From the NCBI GenBank assembly GCA_910584495.1, contig CAJUAR010000073.1:1-13932 (forward strand): 13,932 bases of DNA, read 5' to 3'. The position numbers and the translations under genes were made by a program. Under the pieces are notes generated by a model that ran no database searches, was not told where the DNA came from, and saw only the letters and a program-made list of their open reading frames with translations. Of the stretch, positions 13,830 to 13,932 are shown piece after piece. Within the stretch, counting starts at the first letter, position 1, and each line of letters opens with the position of its first letter. This stretch comes from an uncultured Muribaculaceae bacterium. Lineage in GTDB: Bacteria; Bacteroidota; Bacteroidia; Bacteroidales; Muribaculaceae.

Positions 13830-13889
13830 TGCCGCAAAGGCAGTTATGCCGCTGTCAACGTCTAAGAGGAGCTGAAAGTTCGGCGGCGA

Positions 13890-13911
13890 AGTGTTAAATT
13901 AGTGTTAAATT
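13890..13911 (+). repeat. Tandem 11-base repeat in a leader region
   Basis: AGTGTTAAATT occurs twice head to tail (13890-13900 and 13901-13911). The period is about one helix turn, the layout used by winged-helix response regulators of the OmpR/PhoB type. GCGAA and TTCGC flank it as a short inverted repeat. It lies about 60 bases after a promoter, so it could be a repressor site or part of a second, downstream promoter. Confidence 0.5.
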
Positions 13912-13932
13912 CGCTTGAAAATTTGGCAGGTT

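Larger units (their letters stand above)
13583..13932. other. Gene-free right end with regulatory signals
   Basis: No credible coding sequence. It contains a TGGAAGCC/GGCTTCCA inverted repeat (13630-13652), a small GGGAA/TTCCC hairpin before a T-rich run (13766-13796) that may end the namZ transcript, a promoter (13798-13829), a GGCA/TGCC hairpin (13839-13850) and an 11-base tandem repeat (13890-13911). A nine-codon reading frame (13846-13875) inside the predicted leader is probably chance. The next gene presumably starts beyond the window. Confidence 0.5.

Noticed and set aside
13846..13875. Nine-codon leader peptide
   Set aside because: It is in the right place for an attenuator peptide, but it shows no run of a regulating amino acid and no following terminator, so it is likely chance.
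1..13932. CRISPR array, insertion sequence, prophage or toxin-antitoxin system
   Set aside because: No regularly spaced repeats, transposase, phage genes or small paired toxin/antitoxin frames were found on either strand.

Overview
The window looks like chromosomal DNA of a gut-type Bacteroidota, most likely order Bacteroidales and possibly Muribaculaceae or a Prevotella relative. The reasons are: promoters of the Bacteroidota type (TTTG, about 20 bases, TAnnTTTG) with little use of Shine-Dalgarno sites; a secreted protein with the short C-terminal 'GPIYDTMGRRV...YIRNG' module common in Prevotella and Bacteroides; the short (~445 aa) bacterial form of glucose-6-phosphate isomerase; a DcaP-like outer-membrane porin; and a NamZ-type muramidase next to a sodium:solute symporter. 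Family placement is inference from gene content and base composition.

Layout, left to right. (1) Bases 1-1037: the end of an upstream gene, an AT-rich gene for a small exported protein with a GC-richer C-terminal tail, and a strongly folded 3' region. (2) 1038-4025, plus strand: a divergent six-helix ion-channel-like protein, then pgi and murI, separated by 14 bases and probably co-transcribed. (3) 4027-9491, minus strand, read right to left: a pyruvoyl-type decarboxylase of the phosphatidylserine decarboxylase superfamily with a long N-terminal domain, a terminator-like hairpin, a GadC-like amino-acid antiporter, an MFS transporter and an outer-membrane porin. The last three are packed 22-23 bases apart. 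(4) 9785-9941, minus strand: tRNA-Ala(GGC) with its own promoter and terminator. (5) 10048-13582, plus strand: namZ (GH171 exo-N-acetylmuramidase), a sodium:solute symporter and a WYL-domain regulator that overlaps the symporter by 19 bases. (6) 13583-13932: no gene, but an inverted repeat, a good promoter and an 11-base tandem repeat, probably the leader of a gene beyond the window.

The most interesting content is the minus-strand cluster. A soluble decarboxylase of the PSD fold sits beside an antiporter of the GadC family, together with an inner-membrane MFS carrier and an outer-membrane porin. This resembles the decarboxylase/antiporter pairs used for acid resistance or energy gain (GadB/GadC), but with a self-processing pyruvoyl enzyme in place of the usual PLP enzyme, and with transporters that could serve both membranes. 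The substrate cannot be read from the sequence; an amino acid is the natural guess. The second system, namZ-symporter-WYL, looks like a compact peptidoglycan amino-sugar salvage operon carrying its own sensor-regulator.
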